A stretch of 64,000 nt of DNA from Mangrovitalea sediminis (GCF_002514725.1 NZ_NTLB01000001.1:1178001-1242000), one strand, 5' to 3'. Shown: positions 25,857-34,919, counted from the first letter of the stretch. Program-made: numbers and translations. Notes: a model not told the origin generated them from the sequence alone.

Positions 25857-26231
25857 ATGAACAGAACCTATTCCCGAAACCATCGTACCGCCTTTATTAC
25901 GGCGCTTCGTAAGACCGATGACTACTGGTCCGACTGTTTTGGACAGGACTTTTATCAACTGCATTTCACCGATCTCTTTTCCAAGATGTGGCTGTCCGGC
26001 AATCTGCCGCTGACGCGGGGAGAGGCCTACCGCCTGATGCCCAGGGTCAGTGAACAGACCGCCAAGAAGTATCTCAACCAGGCCATTGCCCGGGGTTACC
26101 TGGAAGAAATTCCCAACCCGGAAGACGGCCGTTCGCGTTTGCTGCGGCTGACGCCTGATGTGATCGAACGGCTTGAGCGCTACATCGATTTCTCGCTTTC
26201 CACCTACACCGGATTGCCGGCGTCCCCTTGA
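25857..26231 (+). CDS. Winged-helix (MarR-like) transcription regulator
   Basis: 124 residues. A helix-turn-helix with wing is seen in L-T-R-G-E-A-Y-R-L-M-P-R-V-S-E-Q-T-A-K-K-Y-L-N followed by G-Y-L-E-E-I-P-N-P-E-D-G-R-S-R-L-L-R-L-T, the usual MarR recognition helix and wing. I chose the ATG at 25857; the frame is open 45 bases further up. The neighbouring palindrome at 26370-26383 is a reasonable target, with the lactonase/desaturase pair as regulon. The effector is unknown. Confidence 0.72.
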   Translation: MNRTYSRNHRTAFITALRKTDDYWSDCFGQDFYQLHFTDLFSKMWLSGNLPLTRGEAYRLMPRVSEQTAKKYLNQAIARGYLEEIPNPEDGRSRLLRLTPDVIERLERYIDFSLSTYTGLPASP

Positions 26232-26369
26232 TTCCCGTCGTCCTGGCATGACTTTCGCACTAGCCTGTTAACGCATCACCCCAGGGACCCGTAGACCGCG
26301 CCACAGGGCGTCGGGCCTATCTCCGATTGCACCGCAATAACGCATGCTGCCTTTTGCTGGTGCATTTAT

Positions 26370-26383
26370 CGGTAAATTTACCG
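26370..26383. promoter_or_regulatory. Palindrome CGGTAAA-TTTACCG upstream of the lactonase gene
   Basis: A perfect 14-bp inverted repeat 20 bp before the start of the metallo-beta-lactamase gene. It suits a repressor binding between promoter and ribosome site. The winged-helix gene just upstream is the natural candidate. Confidence 0.5.
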
Positions 26384-26402
26384 GTAGTTGTGAGGAAAGC
26401 GA

Positions 26403-27173
26403 ATGACCCAGGTCACCCGTTTCTATCCGCTGTTGACGGGGTATTCCCGTTACGACAAGACACTCTCCACCCGCGGACACGGTGCGGGTGAGATTATCAC
26501 CGCACCGATCCTGGCGTACCTGATCGAAACGCGCCAGGGGCGCATCCTGTATGACGTGGGCTGCGATTTCGGCAAGATTGCCGACCCGACGCTAAAGGAC
26601 GCCTACTACGCCGACTTTCCGTTCGGGCCACCGGAAATGGACGAGGAGCAACGCGTGGTGTCCTATCTGGCCAAGCTCGGCCTGGGGCCCAGGGATATCG
26701 ATGTGGTGTTCTGCGGACACCTCCATTTCGACCATGCCGGCGGCCTGTGCGATTTCCCCGGCTGCGAAGTCCATGTGCATGCCCGCGAGCTGGAAGCTGC
26801 ACGCAACCTGACCGACGAAGCCTATTTTGCCGACGATCTGGATGTCGATGTGCGCTGGCGCCTGCAACCCTCGGAATACCATCCGCTACCGGGCATCACT
26901 GCGATCGAGACGCCGGGTCATACCGCCGGGCATATGTCGATGCTGGTTACCCTGCCCAAGGGGCGTCCGATCCTGCTGACAGGCGATGCGGCCGATCTGC
27001 AGGAAAATCTTGTCAGCGAGATTCCACCCGGCCTCTGCTGCAACACCGAGAGCGCCCTGAGCAGCATCCGCAAGCTGAAACGCATTGCCGAGCAGGAGAA
27101 TGCCCTGCTCTGGCCCAATCACGATCTGCATTTCTGGCAACAGCAGAAAACCTTCCCTGCTTTTTATAGTTAA
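26403..27173 (+). CDS. Metallo-beta-lactamase-fold hydrolase, N-acyl-homoserine-lactonase type
   Basis: 256 residues of the AiiA/AttM-type lactonase family. Metal ligands are in H106-L-H108-F-D110-H111 (HxHxDH), the later H in G-H-T-A-G-H, D in G-D-A-A-D and H in N-H-D-L-H. Members hydrolyse N-acyl-homoserine lactones or other lactones; the true substrate is not fixed by the motif. GAGGAAAG precedes the ATG. The next gene, a fatty-acid desaturase, begins 9 bp later, so a lipid-derived lactone is possible. Confidence 0.85.
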   Translation: MTQVTRFYPLLTGYSRYDKTLSTRGHGAGEIITAPILAYLIETRQGRILYDVGCDFGKIADPTLKDAYYADFPFGPPEMDEEQRVVSYLAKLGLGPRDIDVVFCGHLHFDHAGGLCDFPGCEVHVHARELEAARNLTDEAYFADDLDVDVRWRLQPSEYHPLPGITAIETPGHTAGHMSMLVTLPKGRPILLTGDAADLQENLVSEIPPGLCCNTESALSSIRKLKRIAEQENALLWPNHDLHFWQQQKTFPAFYS

Positions 27174-27182
27174 GGAGTCGAG

Positions 27183-28187
27183 ATGTCTCTCAAACTGCGT
27201 TACCACGATGGTTTCTGGCCCAACGTACTGGCGTTGGGTTATGTCGTCGCGGCCTACGTCGGTGGCTTTGCCCTGTTGTTCACCGGTTCCTGGCTGGCGT
27301 TTGTTCCTGGCGTCCTGCTGCTGGGACATGCCATGGCCATCGCCGCCTATCTGATCCACGAGTGCACCCACAACACCGTCTTTGCCGAGCAGTCGGCCAA
27401 TGCGCGTTTAGGTGGCTTTCTGGCCTGGCTCACCGGGGCCTGTTACGGCGCCTATGCAGACGTCCGCCTGAAGCATGTCCGTCATCATGTGGACCGGGCG
27501 GACGTCGTGTCGTTCGACTATCGCAAATTCCTCCGGGAGCACCCGGGTCTGCGGCGCCTGGCGGAAGTGCTGGAGTGGCTGTACATCCCGGCGGTGGATA
27601 TCCTGATGCATGCTTTCGTGGTCGGCGCGCCTTTCACCAACCCCTGGTATCGCAAGCGTCGCGGCCTGGTCGTGGCGAGTCTGGTTATCCGCGGGAGCTT
27701 GCTGGCGGCCCTGCTGTGGTGGATGCCGATGGCATTTCTGGGATACCTGCTCGCCTATATGATGTTTATCACCGTCATGCGCCTTATGGACATGCATCAG
27801 CACACCTTCGACGTCTTCGTCAGCCAGGAGGCCGATACCAAGCCGCCGGTGCGTCCGAGTCACGACTTCGAGCAGCGCAATACCTTCTCGAACATCCTGG
27901 GGCATGGCCGGTTCGTTAACCTGCTGGTGCTTAACTTCGGCTATCACAATGCCCATCACGACAAGCCCAACACTCCCTGGTACCGGTTGCCGTCGCTGCA
28001 TCGGGAACTCTATGGCGAGGACGACAGCCAGTGCCTGCCGTTTCGCAATGTGCTCCGCAGCTACCACCGCTATCGCGTGAAGCGGGTCATGAGCGAGGAA
28101 ACCGGCGATGTGCCGATCGGTACGGGGGCGGACAAGGGAATGGAATTCGTGGGTGTCTATGGGGTGTCGTTTTTGACGGCGTTGTAG
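27183..28187 (+). CDS. Membrane fatty-acid desaturase family protein
   Basis: 334 residues with about four to six membrane segments and the histidine boxes that bind two irons: H-E-C-T-H-N, H-V-R-H-H-V and Y-H-N-A-H-H-D-K-P-N-T-P-W-Y. Family members desaturate or hydroxylate acyl chains, carotenoids or similar lipids with O2. Ribosome site AAGGAG; it is 9 bp behind the lactonase gene and surely cotranscribed with it. Substrate not predictable. Confidence 0.87.
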   Translation: MSLKLRYHDGFWPNVLALGYVVAAYVGGFALLFTGSWLAFVPGVLLLGHAMAIAAYLIHECTHNTVFAEQSANARLGGFLAWLTGACYGAYADVRLKHVRHHVDRADVVSFDYRKFLREHPGLRRLAEVLEWLYIPAVDILMHAFVVGAPFTNPWYRKRRGLVVASLVIRGSLLAALLWWMPMAFLGYLLAYMMFITVMRLMDMHQHTFDVFVSQEADTKPPVRPSHDFEQRNTFSNILGHGRFVNLLVLNFGYHNAHHDKPNTPWYRLPSLHRELYGEDDSQCLPFRNVLRSYHRYRVKRVMSEETGDVPIGTGADKGMEFVGVYGVSFLTAL

Positions 28188-28210
28188 ACGGTTGACTGTT
28201 TATCGCTAAA

Positions 28211-28245
28211 CGGCGGGCGAGAGGGTGGCCCCTGCGCGCCCGCCG
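28211..28245. terminator. Hairpin between convergent desaturase and M16 genes
   Basis: CGGCGGGCG and CGCCCGCCG form a 9-bp GC-rich stem with a 17-nt loop in the 71-bp gap between two convergent genes. No T-tract on either side. It is probably a shared terminator or blocking structure. Confidence 0.5.
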
Positions 28246-28258
28246 GAATTCCGTGAAG

Positions 28259-30922
28259 TTATTGTGGTGTCGGACCCTTCACCGCAGTGACGAACGCGGC
28301 GGGCCTGACGTGCTGTTTGAAGGCCATCTGCACGGCCTTCGCCGTCAGGTGCAGGTAGTGCTCGCCCGCAATGTGAACGGCATCCAGCGGCCGTCCTTCC
28401 AGAGACAACTGCAGCAACTGCCCACCAATGGCGCCAAAGCTCGACTCGCTGAGGGGGATCATCCGCAGGAGCAGACCTTTGGCCCGTTCCATATCATTCG
28501 CCGGTACCGGTTTGTCTTGCAGGCGCTTCAGGTCCCGCACGATCAGCGCCCTGGCTTTCGAGACATTTTTCGGATCGCAGCCGTAGGACACGGAATAGGT
28601 GCTGCGGTGCTTGTTGAAATCGAAGCCGGTATCGACGCTATAGACCAGCCCGCTCTGATCCCGTAGATCCCGATACAGCCAGGAGGCATAGAAGCCCCCG
28701 CCCAGAACCTGGTTACCCAACTGCAGGGCGTAATGGGTCGGGTCGTTGTAGGTCACGTCGACGGTCTGAGCCAACTGGACGCTGTCCTGGGAGGCACTGC
28801 TGTCGGGCACATGCAGTTCGCCGGGCTTGTTGGGCGGCACAGCGGGGTAGCTGGTCTTGGGCTTGGGCCCGTGAGCCTTCCACTGACCGAAATCGGCCTC
28901 GACGACTTTCTTCGCCTCTGCCGTGGTGATCTTGCCGACAACGACGATGGTCGTCATATCCGGACGGTAGGCTTTGTCACGGTAAGCCTTGACCTTGGCC
29001 AGCGACAGGCTGTCGATGGACTTTGGCGTGGCATAGCGAAGATCCGGGTCGTGCGCCGGATACAGGGCCTTGTCCAGGCCCATCATCGTCAGGAAATCCG
29101 GCGACTGGATCTGTCCGGCCGTGGCGGAAGCCTCCTGGTGCTGCACGATGGTGAAGGCTCTGGCCGGCAGTGCCGGGTGGAGTTCATTGTCGGCAAGCAG
29201 TTGCATCCCCTGCGCAAAATGCTCGGCGGGGACGGCCAGGGAGAAGCTGGCACCGGCATTTTCCTTGGCGCTGATGTTGTCCAACGCACGTTGGAAATGC
29301 AGCCGGTCCAGGTGGGTTGTACCAAACTGATAGAGGCGGTCGAGGACGCCCGAGATCCCTTTCTCGCCCTTGGCGGCTTGCAGGTCCTCATTGGTGTCGA
29401 TACCGCCGTAGACTTCTACGGTATTGCTGATGCTTTCCGGCTGCACGATCAGCTTGAGGCCGTTATCCAGCGTGTAGGTCGTGGGATGCAGGCGCGAAGG
29501 GGGCACGGACAGCCTGGACAGTGCCTTGCTGGCCCAATCCGGCAGTGTGACCGGCTTGCTGGGCGAGGAAGAGAAGCTCTCGCTGCCGCCGAAGCCCTTG
29601 CCTGCGATGGGTTTGCCGGAGCTTTGGGGTGTCAGGACGGCGGTCACCTGATGTGCCGGTGCGAAGGTGGCCTTCGCCAGCGCATCGACTTTGGCGGGCG
29701 TGACCGCCTCGATGGCCTTTTTCATCGAGTCAGGCGATGACTGTCCGTCGAAGGCAACGGCATTGGACCAGGCATTGGCCAGCCCCTGCACCGAGTTCTT
29801 CTCGAATTCCAGCTTGGCGATGGCCATGCGTTTGGCGGCTTCCACCAGTGCCGGATCGATGCCCTTGTCCACCGCCCGCTTCATGATCGTCTGCATCCGC
29901 GTGATGATGGGCTTGGGGTTACCGCCGCGAGGGAAGATCCCGACGGCCATGCCGACGCCGGCGCGCGGCATTTCCTGCAGGGCAAAGCCGCCGGCGAGCG
30001 CGGTGCCGTCAAACCCCATACCGGCCAGATCCGCCCGTTGCGAACCCAGGGCGTTGGCCATCACCAAGGCGGTGGCGTAGTCCTTATCCTTGGTGCCCGG
30101 CATGCGCCACGCCATATAAACGGATCCGTAAGGACTGTCGGTGGGCAGTTTGATGGTCTCGGCTTTGACCGGCTGGAAGTGGAATGCCGGGCGGGCCGGC
30201 AGCGTGCGGCTCGGGATGCTGGCGAACAGTTCCCGGATTTCGGCCAGGGTCTTCTGCGGATCGACGTCGCCGGCGATCACCAGGATGGCGTTGTTCGGTG
30301 CGTACCAGCTGTCGTGAAAGGACTTCAGCATGGCCGCGGTGGTTTTGTTGAACGAAGGGCGGGTGCCCAGCGGTGTATGTTCATAGGGCGTGCCCTTGAA
30401 CAGGTGTGCCTGTAGCTGGGAGTAGAACTTGAAACCGGGATTCGACAGGTCGCGGGAGACTTCCTGTTCGATAGCGCCGCGCTCCTTTTTCCAGTCGGCG
30501 GCATCCATGTTCGCGCCGCGCATGCGCAGGCTTTCCACGTGCAGGGCGACGTTCAGGTCCTGCGCCGGGGTAACGACATAATATTGGGTGACCGACTGGG
30601 TGGTCTGCGCATCGAAGGCGCCGCCCAGGTTGGCGGTGATGGCAGCCAACTGGTCCTTGCTGAGCCCGGGGCTGCCCCGGAACATCATGTGCTCGACGGC
30701 GTGGGCGGTGCCCGGAAAGCCCTTGGGAACTTCGTTTGAGCCGACCAGGTAATTGACTTCGGTGGTCACGACCGGCGCCAGTCTGTCCTGCACGATCACG
30801 ACCCGCAGGCCGTTACTCAGGGTGGCGCGGGTGACTTCGCTATCGGTCGTTTTCGCCAGGGCGCCTGTTGCTGTCCATGCCAGCGCCATGGCCGTCACCA
30901 AAGTTTTCAGTCGTTTGTTCAC
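28259..30922 (-). CDS. Secreted M16 family zinc peptidase (double-domain)
   Basis: 887 residues from a GTG at 30922, six bases after AAGGAG (another GTG at 30928 is too close to that site). Signal peptide cut near T-G-A-L-A. The first half has the inverted zinc motif H74-A-V-E77-H78 (HxxEH) and a downstream Glu (A-I-E-Q-E-V-S); the second half is an inactive M16 repeat, as usual in pitrilysin-like proteins. It probably degrades peptides in the periplasm. A single transcription unit. Confidence 0.93.
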   Translation of the reverse strand: MNKRLKTLVTAMALAWTATGALAKTTDSEVTRATLSNGLRVVIVQDRLAPVVTTEVNYLVGSNEVPKGFPGTAHAVEHMMFRGSPGLSKDQLAAITANLGGAFDAQTTQSVTQYYVVTPAQDLNVALHVESLRMRGANMDAADWKKERGAIEQEVSRDLSNPGFKFYSQLQAHLFKGTPYEHTPLGTRPSFNKTTAAMLKSFHDSWYAPNNAILVIAGDVDPQKTLAEIRELFASIPSRTLPARPAFHFQPVKAETIKLPTDSPYGSVYMAWRMPGTKDKDYATALVMANALGSQRADLAGMGFDGTALAGGFALQEMPRAGVGMAVGIFPRGGNPKPIITRMQTIMKRAVDKGIDPALVEAAKRMAIAKLEFEKNSVQGLANAWSNAVAFDGQSSPDSMKKAIEAVTPAKVDALAKATFAPAHQVTAVLTPQSSGKPIAGKGFGGSESFSSSPSKPVTLPDWASKALSRLSVPPSRLHPTTYTLDNGLKLIVQPESISNTVEVYGGIDTNEDLQAAKGEKGISGVLDRLYQFGTTHLDRLHFQRALDNISAKENAGASFSLAVPAEHFAQGMQLLADNELHPALPARAFTIVQHQEASATAGQIQSPDFLTMMGLDKALYPAHDPDLRYATPKSIDSLSLAKVKAYRDKAYRPDMTTIVVVGKITTAEAKKVVEADFGQWKAHGPKPKTSYPAVPPNKPGELHVPDSSASQDSVQLAQTVDVTYNDPTHYALQLGNQVLGGGFYASWLYRDLRDQSGLVYSVDTGFDFNKHRSTYSVSYGCDPKNVSKARALIVRDLKRLQDKPVPANDMERAKGLLLRMIPLSESSFGAIGGQLLQLSLEGRPLDAVHIAGEHYLHLTAKAVQMAFKQHVRPAAFVTAVKGPTPQ

Positions 30923-31129
30923 GCTCACTCCTTATTGTTGAAATCTACGCTAACCCTCGGCCGGAAATGGCGGCTGGCCCAAGGGTTGTTGGCTGTGACA
31001 CGCCGCTCAATGCGTTAACTGTCGGCGAAAGGACGAGATAGCCGCCGTCCTGTGATCGTTGCGGGCGGCGGCAGTTCCGTTACGGATATTCCATGATGGC
31101 TACAAAGCTTGTTGGCGAAGTGGATCTTT

Positions 31130-32419
31130 TTAATCCACCGGCTCCACGCTGGCCAGGTATTGCTGATCGATTTCCGGCAGCGGTTCGTTATTCAGCTCCG
31201 CCTCAAATGACCGCAGACGTTTGTAGATGGATTGCAGTTCAACGATGGTCGTCCAGGAGTTGACCAGATACTGAAACGAATTTTCCACCTGATTGAAGGC
31301 GTTCAGAATGCGCTGCATGATGCCGAAGGTGAGCGCGCCGGCCACGATGGACGGCGCCAACGCGATAAAGGGAATGAACTGGCCCACGTTCAGATAGCTG
31401 TAACGTACCACGTTGAAATACAGGTAATTGAAATATATTCGGAAATAGTTGCGGCGCACGGCGGCAAACAGTTCCTTTAGGGATTGCGGCTCGGCCCGGT
31501 GGTGGGCGTCTTCACCGTAAACCAGTTCCTTACGATAGGCTGCCTCCACCCGCTGGTTCTTGAATTCCAGGCCCGGCAAACGTATCCCGACCAGCGCCAG
31601 CAATCCTGTGCCGAACACCGACCAGATGATGGCCACGAACACCAGTGCCTGAGGTACCTCGCCGATCAGCGGCAGTACCTTCACATGGCCGGACAGATTC
31701 CACAGGATGGGCAGGAAGGCCAGCAGGGTCATCACCGACCCGAGGAAGCTCACGCCCAGGTTCTCCACCGTGCTGGCAAAGCGCATGGTGTCTTCCTGAA
31801 TCCGCTGGGATGCCCCCTCGATATGACGCAGTCGTTGCCAGTGGTGTGTGTAGTAATCGTTCATGGCCGTACGCCAGCGGAACACATAATGGCTGACGAA
31901 GAAGCGGTTAAACACGGCCACCATCACCGCCACCATGATGATCACTGCCACGGTGGCCAACTCGTTGTAGTAGCTGTTGATGGTGATACTTTCCGGTTTG
32001 GACAGCGCCCGCTGGATTAGATCATAGAAGCCGCCGTACCACTTGTTCAGCATGACGCTGACCTGCACCTGGAACCAGGTGATAAAGACGATCAGCGCCG
32101 AACCCAGGACCGACCATTTGGCCCACTTAGTACCGGCCCGGAACATCCAGGCCCCGATGAAAATCACATAGGCCAGGAACATATATTGATAAGACCAGAA
32201 GTCCTGCGCGTCCTTGGCGGCATTGTGGAATGCCGCCTTGGCTGCGGCATCAGCATGTGCCGCCAGGGCCTGGGGAAAGTGCAACCCGACCAGGGCCCCG
32301 AGGCTGAGCGTCGGCCCCCAGTGCTGGGCATACAGATACCAGCCGAGAATGCAGACCAGCGCCCAGACGGCGAAAGAGGCAAAGAACCATTTGGGTTTGG
32401 GGAAAAAGGACAGGAACAC
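31130..32419 (-). CDS. sbmA: SbmA/BacA peptide transporter
   Basis: 429 residues, eight helices, of the SbmA/BacA family, a proton-driven importer that takes up antimicrobial peptides, microcins and bleomycin. W-Y-G-G-F-Y-D-L-I-Q-R-A, F-R-W-R-T-A-M-N-D-Y-Y-T-x-H-W and R-I-Q-E-D-T-M-R-F-A are highly characteristic. It has the membrane part but no ATPase domain, as expected. The start is GTG after AAGGG. The 281-bp gap before it (32420-32700) holds a terminator-like hairpin. Confidence 0.93.
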   Translation of the reverse strand: MFLSFFPKPKWFFASFAVWALVCILGWYLYAQHWGPTLSLGALVGLHFPQALAAHADAAAKAAFHNAAKDAQDFWSYQYMFLAYVIFIGAWMFRAGTKWAKWSVLGSALIVFITWFQVQVSVMLNKWYGGFYDLIQRALSKPESITINSYYNELATVAVIIMVAVMVAVFNRFFVSHYVFRWRTAMNDYYTHHWQRLRHIEGASQRIQEDTMRFASTVENLGVSFLGSVMTLLAFLPILWNLSGHVKVLPLIGEVPQALVFVAIIWSVFGTGLLALVGIRLPGLEFKNQRVEAAYRKELVYGEDAHHRAEPQSLKELFAAVRRNYFRIYFNYLYFNVVRYSYLNVGQFIPFIALAPSIVAGALTFGIMQRILNAFNQVENSFQYLVNSWTTIVELQSIYKRLRSFEAELNNEPLPEIDQQYLASVEPVD

Positions 32420-32657
32420 GGATTAAGACCCTTCTCAAAATACAACGGGGGACCGGCGCCCGTGAAGACGCCCAAACATCTGATTAGAGCATAAGCGGCG
32501 ATAAAAGTTTTGGGGAGCTTTCGCGGTTTCTGGTTTGTGACGAGGTGGTAATGCGCGGGTGTGTTCCAGTAGCCGATGACCGTCAGGAGTGGTGTAAAGC
32601 CACAAGATGGCGGAGAGTCGGTGGACCGCGACGAGGAGCGGTTGTTATCGAAACGGT

Positions 32658-32693
32658 GCGGATGCTGCGGGCAAAAGGGCCGGCAACATCCGC
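32658..32693. terminator. Terminator hairpin downstream of allophanate hydrolase
   Basis: GCGGATG with CATCCGC closes a long stem continuing through TGC/GCA and GGGC/GCCC around an AAAA loop, eight bases after the hydrolase stop. It has no strong T-tract but is stable and well placed. Confidence 0.55.
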
Positions 32694-32700
32694 CCTGACC

Positions 32701-34497
32701 TCACCGGCTCGCCATAAAGGCCCGCCATCCTCCTAAGTGAGTAATCTCCTCTGCGCCTTCCAGGCCACAGGGCTCACAGATAAACCCGCTGACCCAGCGA
32801 CCGTCCGCCAGCTCCACCTTGCCGATGCCCAGCGGCGCGGGAATGCCGGCGACGAAGCTGCCGAAGCGGTCGGCGGGCACCCGCCAGATTTCCACCGGTA
32901 ACGCGCTGCCCTGCGCCCTGTCGCGGACCAGTCCGGGGCGGTAGGGAGGACCGCCGGCGAGCGCATACATGCGGTAGTGGGGGGCGGTATCGGTGGTTTC
33001 GACCAGAACGGCGCGGCGCTCGGTGAGCTGGTGATTGAGCGGCAGGCCGGACAGGTGGGCGCCGCAGACCAGCACGTCGATGGTGCCGGTAGTCGGCAGC
33101 TCGGTAGGCAGCGGCAACGGCTCGTCGAGGGCGCCGACGCGGTCCACGGTGCGTCGGTGCAGGCGGTCGCCCAATGCCAGCAGGGCTTCGTCGCAGAATG
33201 CCGGGGCAAACAGGGTGACGCCCCAGGGCAGGCCGTTGGACAGCCAGCCGGCAGGCACGGCCAGCGCACTGTAGTCGAGCAGGTTAACGAAATTGGTGTA
33301 GGTACCGAGGCGGCTGTTCAGCGTGATCGGATCGGCCTCGAGCTGTGCCCGGGTATAGATGGTCGGTGCGGTGGGCGTCAGGATCAGGTCGACATCTTTC
33401 CAGCAACGGTCGGCCTGCAGTTTCAGCGCCTGAAGGCGATAGCTGGCGGCGAAGGCCGATTCGGCGTCGAATTCGGTGGCCTTGCCGATGATCTGGCGGG
33501 TGACCGGCAGCAGGGCATCGGGCTGGTTTTCGATCAGGTCCTTGACGACGTGATAGCGTTCGGCGACCCAGGGCCCTTCGTACAGCAGGCGGGCTGCATC
33601 GAGATGCGGTTGCAGGTCCACTTCGACGGCCTCGCCTCCAAGCGCCTGCAGATGGGCAATGGCGGCGTCGAACAGGGCGGCGGCGTCATTGTCGCCATCG
33701 AAAAAGCGTTGGTCGGGTTTGGGTACGCCGAAGCGGAAGCCCGGGGCCCAGGCGGGCGTACCCGCCGGCAGAGGGCGCTGCCAGGGATCATCGGGATCGA
33801 CTGCACTGGCTACTTGCAGGATCCGGGCAGCTTCGGCGTGACTGCGGGCGAAGATGGAGACGCAGTCCTGGCTCAGGCAGGCTGGCACGACACCGCGCAG
33901 GCTGAGGCGGCCCTTGGTCGGTTTGAGACCCACCAGGTTGTTGAACGAGGCGGGCACGCGGCCGGAGCCTGCGGTGTCGGTGCCGAGAGAGAATGTGACG
34001 AGACCCAGGGCAACGGCAACTGACGATCCGGAGGACGAGCCGCCGGAAACATAGTCCGGATCGATACTGTTGGCGCAGGGCCCCCAGGGCTCTGGAGACC
34101 GCATCCCGACCAGGCCGGTGGCAAATTGGTCGAGATTGGTTTTCCCGACCGGAATGGCGCCGGCGGCAATCAGTTGTTCGACCACAAAGGCGCTGTCGGT
34201 CGGGGTATAGCGATAGGCTTCACAGGCCGCAGTGGTGTCGATCCCGGCCAGGTCGATATTGTCCTTGATGGCAAAGGGAACGCCATACAGCGGGAGATCC
34301 TCAGGACTGGCGGTGTCCAGACGGGCCAGATAGGGTTCCAGTTCGGTCTCGCTCAGGCGGTGAATCCAGATATTGCGCTCTTCGAACTGTGCGGCCCGCC
34401 GGGCAATGGCGGCCAGTACCTGGCGCGGCGTGGTTGTGCCGTTACGGTAGGCGTCCTGCAGTGCGGTCAGGCCCAGGGAGAGGGTTTCTGCGGTCAT
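32701..34497 (-). CDS. atzF: Allophanate hydrolase
   Basis: Splits allophanate into ammonia and CO2, the second step of the urea/guanidine carboxylase route. 598 residues from the ATG at 34497, preceded by AAGGAG. The amidase-signature domain shows catalytic Lys78 (A-I-K-D-N), the Ser-rich loop G-G-S-S-S-G-S-S near 154 and Ser178 in D-T-A-G-S-G-R. A C-terminal domain of about 130 residues (L-V-C-G-A-H-L-S-G-L-P-L-N) is typical of AtzF. No carboxylase gene (urea or guanidine) is next to it. Its leader holds a guanidine-I riboswitch. Confidence 0.95.
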   Translation of the reverse strand: MTAETLSLGLTALQDAYRNGTTTPRQVLAAIARRAAQFEERNIWIHRLSETELEPYLARLDTASPEDLPLYGVPFAIKDNIDLAGIDTTAACEAYRYTPTDSAFVVEQLIAAGAIPVGKTNLDQFATGLVGMRSPEPWGPCANSIDPDYVSGGSSSGSSVAVALGLVTFSLGTDTAGSGRVPASFNNLVGLKPTKGRLSLRGVVPACLSQDCVSIFARSHAEAARILQVASAVDPDDPWQRPLPAGTPAWAPGFRFGVPKPDQRFFDGDNDAAALFDAAIAHLQALGGEAVEVDLQPHLDAARLLYEGPWVAERYHVVKDLIENQPDALLPVTRQIIGKATEFDAESAFAASYRLQALKLQADRCWKDVDLILTPTAPTIYTRAQLEADPITLNSRLGTYTNFVNLLDYSALAVPAGWLSNGLPWGVTLFAPAFCDEALLALGDRLHRRTVDRVGALDEPLPLPTELPTTGTIDVLVCGAHLSGLPLNHQLTERRAVLVETTDTAPHYRMYALAGGPPYRPGLVRDRAQGSALPVEIWRVPADRFGSFVAGIPAPLGIGKVELADGRWVSGFICEPCGLEGAEEITHLGGWRAFMASR

Positions 34498-34510
34498 GGT
34501 GTGAACTCCT

Positions 34511-34654
34511 TCAGGCCGCTCGGGAGCGGACAAGGCAGCCGGTGCTGCGTCGTGAAAGGGGGCGCCGGCGCGATGGCCGCGTAGCGTCTGCCGTACCGCG
34601 GAAACCGTCCGGGCGACAGGGCGTTACGGTGATGGGAGGGCATGACAGTGACAT
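34511..34654 (-). CDS. Short leader ORF of doubtful status (47 aa)
   Basis: ATG at 34654 has a good ribosome site (GAGGAGAGAG), and the frame ends at a TGA just before the AAGGAG of the allophanate hydrolase, so it could couple translation. The predicted 47 residues are rich in Arg, Pro and Ser and match nothing I know. It may be a true leader peptide or, more likely, a relic left when intervening operon genes were lost. Confidence 0.3.
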   Translation of the reverse strand: MSLSCPPITVTPCRPDGFRGTADATRPSRRRPLSRRSTGCLVRSRAA

Positions 34655-34700
34655 GGACTCTCTCCTCAAGACATGCATTACCGGCGTTAAACAGGACGAT

Positions 34701-34727
34701 GGGAGACGCGATTGATGCCATTCTCCC
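34701..34727 (-). promoter_or_regulatory. Possible expression platform of the guanidine riboswitch
   Basis: The last six bases of the aptamer (GGGAGA on the RNA) can pair with TCTCCC 15 nt downstream. This would compete with aptamer folding and could be the switch element. No strong U-tract follows, so termination is not certain. Confidence 0.4.
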
Positions 34728-34830
34728 GGGCTTTTGTCCCGCCGTGTAACCCCTGCATGAGAGAGGTCGGTAACTCTCGGACCAGTCATCCGAAGCGCCT
34801 TGATTCGGACCGGAACCCTAGTTACCCATT
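34722..34830 (-). ncRNA. Guanidine-I (ykkC) riboswitch
   Basis: On the minus strand the RNA reads the conserved guanidine-I elements in order: C-T-A-G-G-G-T-T-C-C-G (34823 to 34813), T-G-G-T-C-C-G-A-G-A-G (34784 to 34774), A-C-A-C-G-G-C-G-G-G-A-C-A-A-A-A-G-C-C-C-G-G-G-A-G-A (34747 to 34722). GGTAACT and AGTTACC pair as P1. The aptamer binds guanidinium and usually turns on guanidine use or export genes. Here the gene downstream is allophanate hydrolase, about 225 nt away. Confidence 0.93.
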
Positions 34831-34903
34831 TCGCGCCGGGGCAGCGGACTGCACCCATCGCTTTTCGGAGGCCGATAAAAAACAGCTCCCGCGTTGGAGG
34901 CTT

Positions 34904-34919
34904 TGCAGATGGTGTGCCA
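34904..34919 (-). promoter_or_regulatory. Sigma54 (RpoN) promoter of the riboswitch/allophanate hydrolase transcript
   Basis: On the minus strand the sequence TGGCAC-ACCAT-CTGCA has GG and GC at the exact -24/-12 spacing and matches most of TGGCACG-N4-TTGCA. Transcription would begin about 60 nt upstream of the riboswitch. Sigma54 use fits nitrogen-controlled genes. Confidence 0.6.
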
